Of a stretch of DNA of 11,995 bases, positions 5,986 through 11,995 are shown piece by piece (position 1 is the first letter of the stretch; each line of letters opens with the position of its first letter). Both the position numbers and the translations under genes were made by a program. The stretch lies in the NCBI GenBank assembly GCA_023442845.1, contig JAEZXC010000036.1:1-11995 (forward strand), read 5' to 3'. The notes under the pieces are model-generated. The model made no database searches. It was not told the origin of the DNA and saw nothing but the letters and a program-made list of their open reading frames with translations. The stretch comes from Actinomycetes bacterium (GTDB lineage Bacteria > Actinomycetota > Actinomycetes > Actinomycetales > Demequinaceae).

Positions 5986-6983
5986 GTTCCCTCGACGCCC
6001 GCGCCGACGCCAGCGTCGGCTTCATTACTCGCGGCGGGTTCGAGAGCGGGAACGGGGGTCGGCTGGACAGCAACACGTCGCGCCTTTGAATTGTGTGCGC
6101 GACCGGCGAGAAAGACTCCTGCGAACACAATGAGCGCGCCCACCGGCTCGTACCAGTGCAGCGTCTCGCCGAGGACGAGGATGCCGAGCAGCGTTGCCGC
6201 AATTGGCGACAGGTATGTGACCGACGACGCGGTGGTGGCGCCCGCCATCTTCACCACCCGCCAAAAGAGCACGTAAGCGAACGACGTCCCGAACACTCCG
6301 AGTGCGAGCACGCCCCATAGCGCACGGTGCGACAGCGAAAAGGCGTTGTCCCCCGGTTGCCCCGCAAGCAGAGCAAACGGTGCCAGCATGACGGCGGACA
6401 ACCCGACCTGCGTCATCGACAAGGCGGCCGGTGTCGCGTCGACCTTCGTCAGGAGCAACCGTGACAGGGTGCCGCCGATGCCGTAGAACGCAGTGGCAAC
6501 GAGCATGAGGACGGTGCCTGCGAGGGGCAGGCTGTTCACATCCCAGGCACCGACGAGAACGGCGATGCCCACGGCGCCGACGCCAAGGCCAGCCAACTGT
6601 GCCCGCGAGGTGCGCTCGTGCGGGATGAGCAACGCAACAAACAGAGCCGTCCACAAGGGCGTGGTCGCGTTGAGGAGGCTCGCCAGAATCGACGTGATGC
6701 GTTCCTCTGCCATGGGGATCAGCACCATCGGCACGCCTGACATCCCGATTGCGACCACAGCGATTCCGCCCACAGTGCGCCATGAAAGCCGCGGCCATAC
6801 GCGTTGGAATCCAACGATGAGGATGAGGACACTCACCCCAACGACGAGCCGGATGAAGCCGACGTGCGCAGGAGCGAACTCATCGAGTGCCATCTTGATG
6901 AAGACAAATGACGAGCCCCATGCGATGGATGCGATGAGCAGCGACGGCATCCATGCCCGCATGGGGTAGTGCTCGGTGCTCAT
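5970..6983 (-). CDS. EamA/DMT-superfamily transporter
   Basis: This inner-membrane protein of 337 aa has about ten hydrophobic helices in two EamA repeats. The first spans roughly 12-143 and contains WGSSFVFIK near 22-30 and NATTPLWTALFVALL. The second spans roughly 152-292 and ends with the family hallmark YLSPIAATLLGILVLGE (257-273). DMT proteins of this type export amino acids or other metabolites; the substrate cannot be read from the sequence. A 45-residue hydrophilic tail rich in Pro, Ala, Glu and Gly follows the last helix. The ATG at 6983 overlaps the ogt stop by 4 nt (ATGA), so its translation is coupled to ogt. Its 3' end overlaps the convergent holin-like gene by 16 nt. Confidence 0.9.
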   Translation of the reverse strand: MSTEHYPMRAWMPSLLIASIAWGSSFVFIKMALDEFAPAHVGFIRLVVGVSVLILIVGFQRVWPRLSWRTVGGIAVVAIGMSGVPMVLIPMAEERITSILASLLNATTPLWTALFVALLIPHERTSRAQLAGLGVGAVGIAVLVGAWDVNSLPLAGTVLMLVATAFYGIGGTLSRLLLTKVDATPAALSMTQVGLSAVMLAPFALLAGQPGDNAFSLSHRALWGVLALGVFGTSFAYVLFWRVVKMAGATTASSVTYLSPIAATLLGILVLGETLHWYEPVGALIVFAGVFLAGRAHNSKARRVAVQPTPVPALEPAASNEADAGVGAGVEGTYEPK

Positions 6984-7564
6984 GCCCCCTGCTGGCGGTC
7001 GAGTACACGCACCCGAGTCTCAGACGTTGCGGTGCGGCTGGCGTCGTCAATCTCCGTGGAGCTCGCGCCCGCTTCGAGTGCGAGCATCGCTGCCTTGGCC
7101 GGTGCACCGCCGTACCCATAGGAACCGACCCGGTAACCAGCGCTCAATACCCGATGGCACGGTACGAAGGGTGCGACGGCATTTCGGGAGCAGGCGCTCC
7201 CGACCGCGCGCGCCGCGCCCGGCCGCCCGGCCGCCATCGCGAGTTCGCCATACGTCACCGGTTCGCCCGCCTTCACATCACGCATGGCGCGCCACACGTC
7301 TTGCATGAAGGCGCTCCCCGACTGCTCGACCGCCACCGTGGTCACAGCGTCGGCATCGCCATTGAGCCACGCGCCCACAGCACTTTCGATGTGAGGAAGC
7401 GGCCCATCCACCCAACCCCCGCGGGCGACATCAACTGGCATGTGCGCGGCAATGCGGTTGATGTCGCCAAAGCCGGAGGCGCACACCACGCCCCGGTCAT
7501 CGGCGAAAACGTGCAGCGGCCCAAAGGGCGTCTCGTACTGCGCGTGAGTCACGGTTGCTGACAT
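6980..7564 (-). CDS. ogt: Methylated-DNA--[protein]-cysteine S-methyltransferase
   Basis: This 194-aa suicide repair protein moves the alkyl group from O6-alkylguanine to its own cysteine. The acceptor is Cys136 in VPCHRVL. Arg119 in the recognition helix ARAVGSACSRN should be the arginine finger that flips the base out, and the SYGYGG loop (148-153) follows. The family usually has N-P before the PCHR loop, whereas here it is Asn128-Ala129. A 30-residue polar tail extends past the core. The ATG at 7564 has GGGGGAGGA 14 nt upstream, rather far. The -10 box TACGCT (plus 7571-7576) ends 6 nt before the ATG, so the mRNA is probably leaderless. It overlaps the downstream EamA transporter gene by 4 nt. 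There is no Ada-type AraC domain, so it is not the self-regulating form. Confidence 0.93.
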   Translation of the reverse strand: MSATVTHAQYETPFGPLHVFADDRGVVCASGFGDINRIAAHMPVDVARGGWVDGPLPHIESAVGAWLNGDADAVTTVAVEQSGSAFMQDVWRAMRDVKAGEPVTYGELAMAAGRPGAARAVGSACSRNAVAPFVPCHRVLSAGYRVGSYGYGGAPAKAAMLALEAGASSTEIDDASRTATSETRVRVLDRQQGA

Positions 7565-7570
7565 GCGCTC

Positions 7571-7576
7571 AGCGTA
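7571..7576 (-). promoter_or_regulatory. -10 box of ogt, leaderless layout
   Basis: The minus strand reads TACGCT (TANNNT), with exactly 6 nt to the ATG at 7564, placing +1 on the A of the start codon. Direct repeat 1 (7592-7610) covers the expected -35 region. Confidence 0.45.
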
Positions 7577-7591
7577 CGTCCTCCCCCTGAC

Positions 7592-7652
7592 AGTGGTAGA
7601 TCACCTCTTCAAAATGCAGGCCACTTACCTTCTAGTGGTTACTCACCTCTTC
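7592..7652. repeat. Two 19-bp direct repeats upstream of ogt
   Basis: AGTGGTNNNTCACCTCTTC occurs at 7592-7610 and 7634-7652, identical at 16 of 19 positions, with starts exactly 42 bp apart (about four helical turns). Additional CCACT (7621-7625, 7652-7656) and TTACCTTC (7625-7632) elements echo the unit in between and around. Relative to the predicted ogt start the repeats span about -28 to -46 and -70 to -88. They look like tandem binding sites for a regulator of the ogt-eamA pair. The repeat is seen directly; the function is inferred. Confidence 0.6.
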
Positions 7653-7681
7653 CACTGCCGCAACCGCGACCGCTGCCGCAC

Positions 7682-7714
7682 AAAAAACGGCCCCCGCCGC
7701 GAACGACGGGGGCC
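7682..7714 (-). terminator. Terminator of bldC
   Basis: On the minus strand an 11-bp stem (GGCCCCCGTCG with CGGCGGGGGCC, one U-G pair) with a TTCG loop is followed by G and TTTTTT (plus 7682-7687). It lies 17 nt after the bldC stop. Confidence 0.88.
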
Positions 7715-7730
7715 GGCTAGCGTGCAATAA

Positions 7731-7940
7731 CTACACCGAGTGGGCCTGTTCCTGCGCTTCGGCGAGGAGCGAGCGCACCTCCTGCTCACGGAAGCGACGG
7801 TGGCCACCCAGGGTCCGGATCGACGAAAGCTTGCCCACCTTGGCCCAGCGGGTCACGGTCTTGGGGTCAACGCGGAAGATCGCGGCAACCTCGCTTGGGG
7901 TCAGCAATTTCTCCGGTTCGTGGAGAGCGTCAGCCATCAT
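7731..7940 (-). CDS. bldC: BldC-family MerR-like transcriptional regulator
   Basis: This 69-aa DNA-binding protein is made of a single winged helix-turn-helix of the MerR type without a sensor domain. LLTPSEVAAIFRVDPKTVTRWAKVGKL is the HTH (about 12-38) and SIRTLGGHRRFREQEV is the wing and following helix (about 40-55). The core is nearly the same as Streptomyces BldC, a developmental regulator that binds DNA as head-to-tail oligomers on direct repeats. The start was set at ATG 7940: GAGGG (plus 7948-7952) lies 7 nt upstream, and the longer frame would begin at TTG 7946. The gene is divergent from the DUF3073 gene and ends at a strong terminator. From memory, purF-purM-DUF3073-bldC neighbourhoods also occur in Streptomyces. 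In unicellular relatives its targets are unknown. Confidence 0.93.
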   Translation of the reverse strand: MMADALHEPEKLLTPSEVAAIFRVDPKTVTRWAKVGKLSSIRTLGGHRRFREQEVRSLLAEAQEQAHSV

Positions 7941-8087
7941 GTTCAATCCCTCAGTCTTCTCGGGAGCCCTACGGTGGACTTCCTTGACCCATGAGACGCT
8001 TCACTTCGTTGACTATGACGCGGTTCTCCCGACTTTTTCGGATTTGGGCCAATTGAGTGGAGATTCGCCCGCCCGGGTGGGAGGTTG

Positions 8088-8093
8088 TACAGT
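8088..8093 (+). promoter_or_regulatory. -10 box of the DUF3073 gene
   Basis: TACAGT (8088-8093) fits TANNNT and predicts transcription from about 8100, giving a leader of about 65 nt. The leader can fold: GAGGAC (8114-8119) pairs with GTCCTC (8133-8138), and an outer GACT/AGTC pair (8103-8106, 8142-8145) is also possible. No clear -35 hexamer is present. Confidence 0.4.
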
Positions 8094-8164
8094 TAGCCCA
8101 AGGACTCGAGGCCGAGGACCGCTCCTTCGCGCGTCCTCCGTAGTCGAAGAAGGGACGGGCGACC

Positions 8165-8338
8165 ATGGGGCGCGGCCGTCAAAAGGCGAAAGACGCGAAG
8201 ATCGCGCGTCAGTTGAAGTACACGAACCACAGCAGTGATCTGCGAGAACTTGAGCGTGAGCTCATTGGCGGCAAGTCTCCCGCCAGTGAGCCCGACGATG
8301 ACGAGTCGCGTGATCGCTGGGCGGACGACGACGACTGA
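8165..8338 (+). CDS. DUF3073 family protein
   Basis: This small soluble protein of 57 aa has a very basic N-terminus (MGRGRQKAKDAKIARQLKY) and a strongly acidic C-terminus ending RDRWADDDD. The charge layout, the opening MGRGRQKAKxAKIAR and the length are those of DUF3073, an actinobacterial family of unknown function. GAAGGGA (8149-8155) lies 9 nt before the ATG. It is divergent from bldC and convergent with purM, an arrangement I recall from other Actinomycetota. The basic half could bind nucleic acid, but that is only a guess from charge. Confidence 0.9.
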   Translation: MGRGRQKAKDAKIARQLKYTNHSSDLRELERELIGGKSPASEPDDDESRDRWADDDD

Positions 8339-8353
8339 CCCGACGACATCGAG

Positions 8354-8386
8354 CGGCGTGCGAAAGCGCGCCGTTTCGTCGTTTCT
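8354..8386 (+). terminator. Terminator after the DUF3073 gene
   Basis: CGGCGTGC-GAAA-GCGCGCCG (8354-8373) forms an 8-bp stem with one U-G pair and a GAAA tetraloop. It is followed by a broken T-rich tail (TTTCGTCGTTTCT). It lies 15 nt past the stop and 20 nt before the end of convergent purM. Confidence 0.7.
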
Positions 8387-8406
8387 AGAGCCGTCGTGCG
8401 CGGGTA

Positions 8407-9513
8407 CTACGCCCGGTACGAACCGCTGAGATACACGGCGCCTCCGTCGACGCCCTTACCCCCACGGATCACATCGGCCGACGCTGGACGTCCGTCATCC
8501 GCAGCAATCTCACCAAGCGCCCACGCGCCGACGCCAGCCTCGCGCGACGCCGCCATCAAAGCGTCGGCATCATTCGCCGAGACAATCGCCACCATGCCGA
8601 TGCCCATATTGAGCGTCGCCTCGAGATCCGACCACGGGACAGCGCCCGCTGCCTGCACCACCGAGAACACGGCGGGCAAATCCCACGCATCGCGCGCCAC
8701 GTGCGCGGCGAGTCCGCGGGGCATGACGCGAGCGACGTTCGCTGCAAGTCCGCCGCCGGTCACGTGCGAGAAGGCGTGGAGTCCGGGAATCGACGACGCC
8801 ATGTCGACACACAGTTGCGCGTAAATGCGCGTGGGCTCAAGCAGTTCCTCACCCACGGTGCGGCCGAGCTCCGGAAGGGACGTCTCAAGCGACCAACCGG
8901 CGTGATCGACAACTCGCCGCACGAGCGAGTACCCGTTCGAGTGAAGACCAGACGACGCCATGGCGACAATAACGTCACCCTCGCGAACCTTCTCCGGGCC
9001 AAGAAGAGCGTCGGCCTCAACAACGCCAATCGCCGCGCCCGCAACGTCGTAGTCATCGGGCTCCATCACACCGGGGTGCTCCGCGGTCTCGCCCCCAACG
9101 AGTGCCGTGCCCGCGAGCTCGCAGCCTTCGGCGATGCCCCGCACGATGTCCGCGATGCGTTCCGGTACCACCTTGCCGCACGCGATGTAATCCGTCATGA
9201 CGAGAGGCTTGGCGCCGCACACGACAATGTCGTCGACGACCATTGCGACGAGGTCCTTGCCGATGGTGTCGTGAATGTCGAGGGCACGCGCGATGACGAT
9301 CTTGGTGCCGACGCCGTCGGTGGACGAGGCGAGGAGCGGCCGCTTGTACGCGGTGAGAGCTGAGGCGTCGTACAGACCCGCGAAGGCGCCGATACCGCCG
9401 AGCACCTCTGGACCATGCGTGCGTGCGACGGCCGACTTCATCAACTCAACCGCACGGTCGCCCGCGGCGGTGTCCACGCCCGCAGCGGCGTACGTGATGC
9501 CGTCACCACTCAT
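8407..9513 (-). CDS. purM: Phosphoribosylformylglycinamidine cyclo-ligase (AIR synthetase)
   Basis: This enzyme performs step 5 of de novo purine synthesis: ATP-dependent ring closure of FGAM to aminoimidazole ribonucleotide. It is a cytoplasmic dimer. The product has 368 aa with family blocks in order: SSTDGVGTK (63-71), MVVDDIVVCGAKPL (91-104), GGETAEHPGVM (140-150), SSGLHSNGYSLVRR (187-200) and HVTGGGLAANV (250-260). The C-terminal half-domain includes LNMGIGM (301-307). The frame is open to 9603, but the start is ATG 9513, where MSGDGITYAAAGVD matches the family N-terminus. This start overlaps the purF stop by 4 nt (ATGA), so translation is coupled. It is the last gene of its operon, converging on the DUF3073 gene. 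Confidence 0.96.
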   Translation of the reverse strand: MSGDGITYAAAGVDTAAGDRAVELMKSAVARTHGPEVLGGIGAFAGLYDASALTAYKRPLLASSTDGVGTKIVIARALDIHDTIGKDLVAMVVDDIVVCGAKPLVMTDYIACGKVVPERIADIVRGIAEGCELAGTALVGGETAEHPGVMEPDDYDVAGAAIGVVEADALLGPEKVREGDVIVAMASSGLHSNGYSLVRRVVDHAGWSLETSLPELGRTVGEELLEPTRIYAQLCVDMASSIPGLHAFSHVTGGGLAANVARVMPRGLAAHVARDAWDLPAVFSVVQAAGAVPWSDLEATLNMGIGMVAIVSANDADALMAASREAGVGAWALGEIAADDGRPASADVIRGGKGVDGGAVYLSGSYRA

Positions 9514-10985
9514 GCCGGAATCACCGCCTGCTGGCTCAGCAATAGATGCCGCGCGTCTACGGGCGGCTCGATGGGATAGGTGCCAGAGAAGCATGCGGTG
9601 CACAGGCGCTCTTCGGCCTGAGCGGTCGCCTTGATCATGCCCTCAAGCGAAATGTGGCCAAGCGAATCCGCACCGATCTGCTCGCGCACATCCTCGAGCG
9701 TGTGGCCGACTGCAGCAAGTTCCTCACGGGTAGGAAAGTCGATGCCATAGAAACACGGCCACTGCACGGGCGGCGACGAAATGCGCACGTGCACCTCCGC
9801 GGCCCCCGCCTCGCGCAGCATCTGCACGATCGCGCGCTGAGTGTTGCCACGCACAATGGAGTCGTCCACCACAACAAGGCGCTTGCCACGAATCACGTCG
9901 CGGAGCGGGTTGAGTTTGAGACGGATCCCACGTTGGCGCAGCGTCTGAGAAGGCTGAATAAAGGTGCGTCCCACGTAGACGTTCTTGGTCAGACCTTGAG
10001 CAAAGGGGATTCCCGACGCTTGGGCGTAGCCGACCGCAGCCGGCGTGCCGGATTCGGGGACGGGGATGACGAGGTCCGCCTCGACCGGGTGCTCCTCGGC
10101 AAGGGCGCGGCCCATTTCGAGGCGCGCGGCCTGGACGGAGCGGCCCGCGATTGTCGTGTCGGGCCGGGCAAGGTAGACGTATTCGAACACACAACCGCGC
10201 GGCACTGGCTCCGCGAAGCGATGCGATTGCACGCCCGTCTCATCAATGATGATGAGTTCGCCGGGCTCGACCTCGCGCACTTGCTGTGCACCCACAATGT
10301 CCAACGCGGCAGTCTCGGATGCAACCACCCAGCCGCCCTGCTCCAGTTGGCCAAGCACCAGCGGCCGAACCCCGTGCGGATCGCGCGCCGCGTAGAGCGC
10401 GTGCTCGTCCATAAAGACAAAGGAGTACGCGCCTCGCACATGCGGCAGCAGCTCAAGCGCCGTCTCAGCGAGGGTGTCGAACTGATCGGAGCCGAGCAGA
10501 GCCGTGACGATCGCGGTGTCGGTGCATTTGCCACCCTTGAGATCGAGGCGCTTTGCGACGCCCTCGCGCTCCACCAACAGGTCCATCAATTCCTGGGTGT
10601 TTGTGAGATTGCCGTTGTGACCGAGGGCGACGGTGCCGTGCGCGGTGGGCCCCAGCGTCGGCTGCGCGTTTGCCCAGGTTGACGCACCCGTCGTCGAGTA
10701 GCGCGTATGCCCCACCGCAATGTGACCTTGCAGCGCCTCGAGTGCCGCCTCATCAAACACTTGCGATACGAGGCCCATGTCCTTGAATACAAGGATCTTG
10801 TCCCCGTCCGACGCTGCAATTCCGGCAGATTCTTGGCCGCGGTGTTGGAGGGCGTACAGTCCAAAAAACGTCAGTTTCGCGACTTCCTCACCAGGCGCGA
10901 ACACACCGAATACGCCACAAGCGTCTTGGGGGCCCTTCTCTCCTGGCATCAGGTCGTGGCTGAGCCGGCCATCACCGCGCGCCAT
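9510..10985 (-). CDS. purF: Amidophosphoribosyltransferase
   Basis: This is the committed step of purine synthesis: glutamine plus PRPP gives 5-phosphoribosylamine. The product has 491 aa. A 22-residue propeptide precedes Cys23 (DACGVFGV), which becomes the N-terminal nucleophile of the glutaminase domain; YALQHRGQESAGI (44-56) and GHNGNL (122-127) belong to the same domain. The PRPP loop is VVVDDSIVRGNT (371-382). Cys265, Cys411, Cys462 and Cys465 match the four ligands of the B. subtilis-type 4Fe-4S cluster, so this is the oxygen-sensitive, propeptide-bearing form and not the E. coli type. ATG 10985 is chosen because GGGAG (plus 10991-10995) lies 5 nt upstream. This start overlaps the upstream two-TM gene by 14 nt. 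An ATG at 10949 would shorten the propeptide but has no Shine-Dalgarno. Confidence 0.96.
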   Translation of the reverse strand: MARGDGRLSHDLMPGEKGPQDACGVFGVFAPGEEVAKLTFFGLYALQHRGQESAGIAASDGDKILVFKDMGLVSQVFDEAALEALQGHIAVGHTRYSTTGASTWANAQPTLGPTAHGTVALGHNGNLTNTQELMDLLVEREGVAKRLDLKGGKCTDTAIVTALLGSDQFDTLAETALELLPHVRGAYSFVFMDEHALYAARDPHGVRPLVLGQLEQGGWVVASETAALDIVGAQQVREVEPGELIIIDETGVQSHRFAEPVPRGCVFEYVYLARPDTTIAGRSVQAARLEMGRALAEEHPVEADLVIPVPESGTPAAVGYAQASGIPFAQGLTKNVYVGRTFIQPSQTLRQRGIRLKLNPLRDVIRGKRLVVVDDSIVRGNTQRAIVQMLREAGAAEVHVRISSPPVQWPCFYGIDFPTREELAAVGHTLEDVREQIGADSLGHISLEGMIKATAQAEERLCTACFSGTYPIEPPVDARHLLLSQQAVIPA

Positions 10986-11349
10986 CGGCACTCCCGTCCT
11001 GATCGTTGTCACGTGGCTTGTACGGGCTGTCGGCGTCGGCGTCGGCTTCGGCAAGAAGCTGCGCCCGTTGGCGATCGGCCGAGCGGCCGGAGGTGTACTC
11101 GATAAAAGCCGCCTGCGCGCCCGTCACGAGACCGCCGGCAAGCGCGCCCGCAAGCCCAACGAGCACCGCTGCGGTGCCGCGACCAATGGACGTGCCCGCA
11201 GGGAGGACAAAGCCAAGAATGACGCCTACCAGTGCGCCGATGCCGATGCCCGACAGAATGAACCGTTCGGTACGGGGGGCGCGTCGATAGGTCGCCGGAA
11301 TGGCGTGCTTGCTCAACCGCTCAGGGGTGGGCTCGGGACCGTCGCTCAC
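10972..11349 (-). CDS. Two-TM membrane protein of unknown function, first gene of the purine operon
   Basis: This 125-aa protein has a hydrophilic basic N-terminus (about 1-29), two hydrophobic helices (about 31-51 and 58-80) rich in Gly and Ala, and a polar, acidic C-terminus with a short ADADAD run. I do not recognise a named family. It uses a GTG start (11349). The TAGACT -10 box ends 6 nt before the GTG, so the mRNA should be leaderless. Its 3' end overlaps purF by 14 nt, so it probably leads a purF-purM operon and may couple purF translation. A membrane role linked to purine metabolism is possible but not shown; it may simply supply the promoter. Confidence 0.8.
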   Translation of the reverse strand: MSDGPEPTPERLSKHAIPATYRRAPRTERFILSGIGIGALVGVILGFVLPAGTSIGRGTAAVLVGLAGALAGGLVTGAQAAFIEYTSGRSADRQRAQLLAEADADADSPYKPRDNDQDGSADGAR

Positions 11350-11355
11350 GGCAGA

Positions 11356-11361
11356 AGTCTA
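11356..11361 (-). promoter_or_regulatory. -10 box of the purine operon, leaderless layout
   Basis: The minus strand reads TAGACT, with exactly 6 nt to the GTG at 11349, placing +1 on the G of the start codon. It directly abuts the palindrome at 11362-11375. Confidence 0.45.
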
Positions 11362-11375
11362 GGCGCTCAAGCGCC
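11362..11375. promoter_or_regulatory. Operator-like palindrome at the purine-operon promoter
   Basis: GGCGCT-CA-AGCGCC is a perfect 14-bp dyad touching the -10 box of the purine operon. In DNA it could bind a repressor. In RNA from the ABC-permease operon its right arm competes with the hairpin at 11371-11402, because both use 11371-11375. Confidence 0.35.
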
Positions 11376-11402
11376 CGCGCCGGTGCGGACCGACGCGGGC
11401 GC
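11371..11402 (-). terminator. Terminator-like hairpin after the ABC permease gene
   Basis: GCGCCCGCG (11371-11379) and CGCGGGCGC (11394-11402) form a 9-bp stem, extended inward by CGGT/ACCG. On the minus strand it ends with only a weak TTGAG tail. It is 18 nt past the permease stop; a 12-bp palindrome CCTTGGCCAAGG (11402-11413) lies between the hairpin and the stop. Termination may be incomplete, letting transcripts run into the purine operon. Confidence 0.55.
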
Positions 11403-11419
11403 CTTGGCCAAGGTAAGAA

Positions 11420-11995
11420 TCAGCCCTTGGTCGAACCGGCCAGCAGGCCGCGAACGAAGTAGCGCTGGAGGGAGAAGAACACGATGAGCGGCACAATGAT
11501 CGACACAAACGCCGCTGCCGTGAGCACCTCCCAGTCAGAACCCCGTGAACCCGAGAGCTCGCCCAAGCGCTGGGTCAGTGGAGCCACTCGCACGCCACCA
11601 CCCGAGAACACGAGTGCCACAAGCAGGTCATTCCACACCCACAGGAATTGGAAGATCGCGAGGGACGCAATGGCGGGCAGGGACAACGGGATGATGATGC
11701 GAGTGAAGGTCTGCGTGTGCGACGCACCGTCAACGCGCGCTGCCTCCATCACATCTCGCGGGATATCGGAAATGAAGTTGTGGAGCAGGAAGATCGCCAG
11801 CGGCAGGCCGAAGATGGTGTGGGCAATCCACACAGCTTGATAGGAACCGGAAATCTGCAGCCAGTCAGAGTTGAAGATGCGCAGCAGCGGAATGAGCGCC
11901 ATCTGGAGCGGAACAATCTGCAACGCAAAGACCATGACGAACAGCCACGACGATCCCTTGAACGGAATCCACGCAAACGCGTACGCCGCCATCAG
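11420..11995 (-). CDS. Carbohydrate ABC transporter permease (MalG/CUT1 type), 5' end missing
   Basis: This is an inner-membrane subunit of a binding-protein-dependent sugar importer. The visible 191 residues are the C-terminal two-thirds of a MalG-like permease. The frame is open to the window edge, where the codon before ATG 11992 is CTG, so the true start lies outside. The EAA loop that docks the ATPase is clear: EAARVDGASHTQTFTRIIIP, with Gly 6 residues after the EAA. Several hydrophobic helices flank it, and the product ends with the typical QRYFVRGLLAGSTKG. CUT1 importers move oligosaccharides or glycerol phosphates; the substrate cannot be read here. The MalF partner and the binding protein are expected upstream, beyond the right edge. 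It is the last gene of its operon. Confidence 0.92.
   Translation of the reverse strand: MMAAYAFAWIPFKGSSWLFVMVFALQIVPLQMALIPLLRIFNSDWLQISGSYQAVWIAHTIFGLPLAIFLLHNFISDIPRDVMEAARVDGASHTQTFTRIIIPLSLPAIASLAIFQFLWVWNDLLVALVFSGGGVRVAPLTQRLGELSGSRGSDWEVLTAAAFVSIIVPLIVFFSLQRYFVRGLLAGSTKG

Noticed and set aside
7565..7607. An 11-codon GTG-started ORF on the minus strand, just upstream of ogt
   Set aside because: It lies within the predicted promoter region upstream of the ogt transcription start and has no separate support.
7592..7652. A minimal CRISPR array
   Set aside because: There are only two copies, they are not identical, they are 19 bp long, and no cas genes are near. Their position over the ogt promoter fits regulatory sites better.
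8029..8041. CCGA-CTTTT-TCGG as a terminator
   Set aside because: The stem is only 4 bp and the T-run is in the loop instead of after it, so it is too weak to call.
9546..10682. A 378-codon open frame on the plus strand, opposite purF
   Set aside because: It lies wholly within purF, which has all its catalytic and cluster residues. The antisense product has no recognisable domain and the Arg/His-rich look of a shadow frame.

Overview
The window reads as ordinary chromosomal DNA of a high-GC Gram-positive bacterium (Actinomycetota). The evidence is strong G/C bias at third codon positions, a BldC-type regulator, a DUF3073 protein, a PurF of the Fe-S type and tRNA genes that mostly lack an encoded CCA. 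Several start codons also sit 6-7 nt after a TANNNT -10 box, which is the actinobacterial leaderless layout. Gene content would fit Micrococcales (Cellulomonas/Demequina-like), but that placement is tentative. No phage, IS element, CRISPR array or defence island is visible.

Layout, left to right. Positions 1-84 (-) hold the start of an unidentified gene that runs off the left edge. It lies behind a beta-carbonic anhydrase (108-596, -). A divergent intergenic region with a CRP/GlxR-like operator (616-631) separates this from galK-galE (732-2908, +), which overlap by ATGA. Next is a UraA-type uracil permease with an odd Lys/Ala/Pro tail (3035-4492, +) and a strong terminator. A small zincin-like metalloprotease (4595-4948, -) follows, and then tRNA-Glu, tRNA-Asp and tRNA-Phe (5067-5401, +).

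A small holin-superfamily membrane protein (5605-5985, +) converges with a translationally coupled pair on the minus strand: ogt, a DNA alkyl-repair protein, and an EamA drug/metabolite exporter. Upstream of ogt are two 19-bp direct repeats. bldC (-) and the DUF3073 gene (+) diverge from a shared intergenic region. The purine operon on the minus strand runs from a two-TM protein to purF to purM, with overlaps of 14 and 4 nt. At the right edge is a truncated MalG-like sugar ABC permease (-).

How the genes work together: GalK and GalE belong to the Leloir pathway, but galT is not next to them. PurF and PurM catalyse steps 1 and 5 of de novo IMP synthesis, and UraA would salvage uracil. The carbonic anhydrase supplies bicarbonate, which carboxylation reactions including purine synthesis need. 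The most interesting signals are regulatory: a predicted leaderless 14-codon upstream ORF whose stop overlaps the galK start, the CRP-like site, the ogt-upstream repeats, and the nested hairpins at the purine-operon promoter. I found no convincing new multi-gene system.
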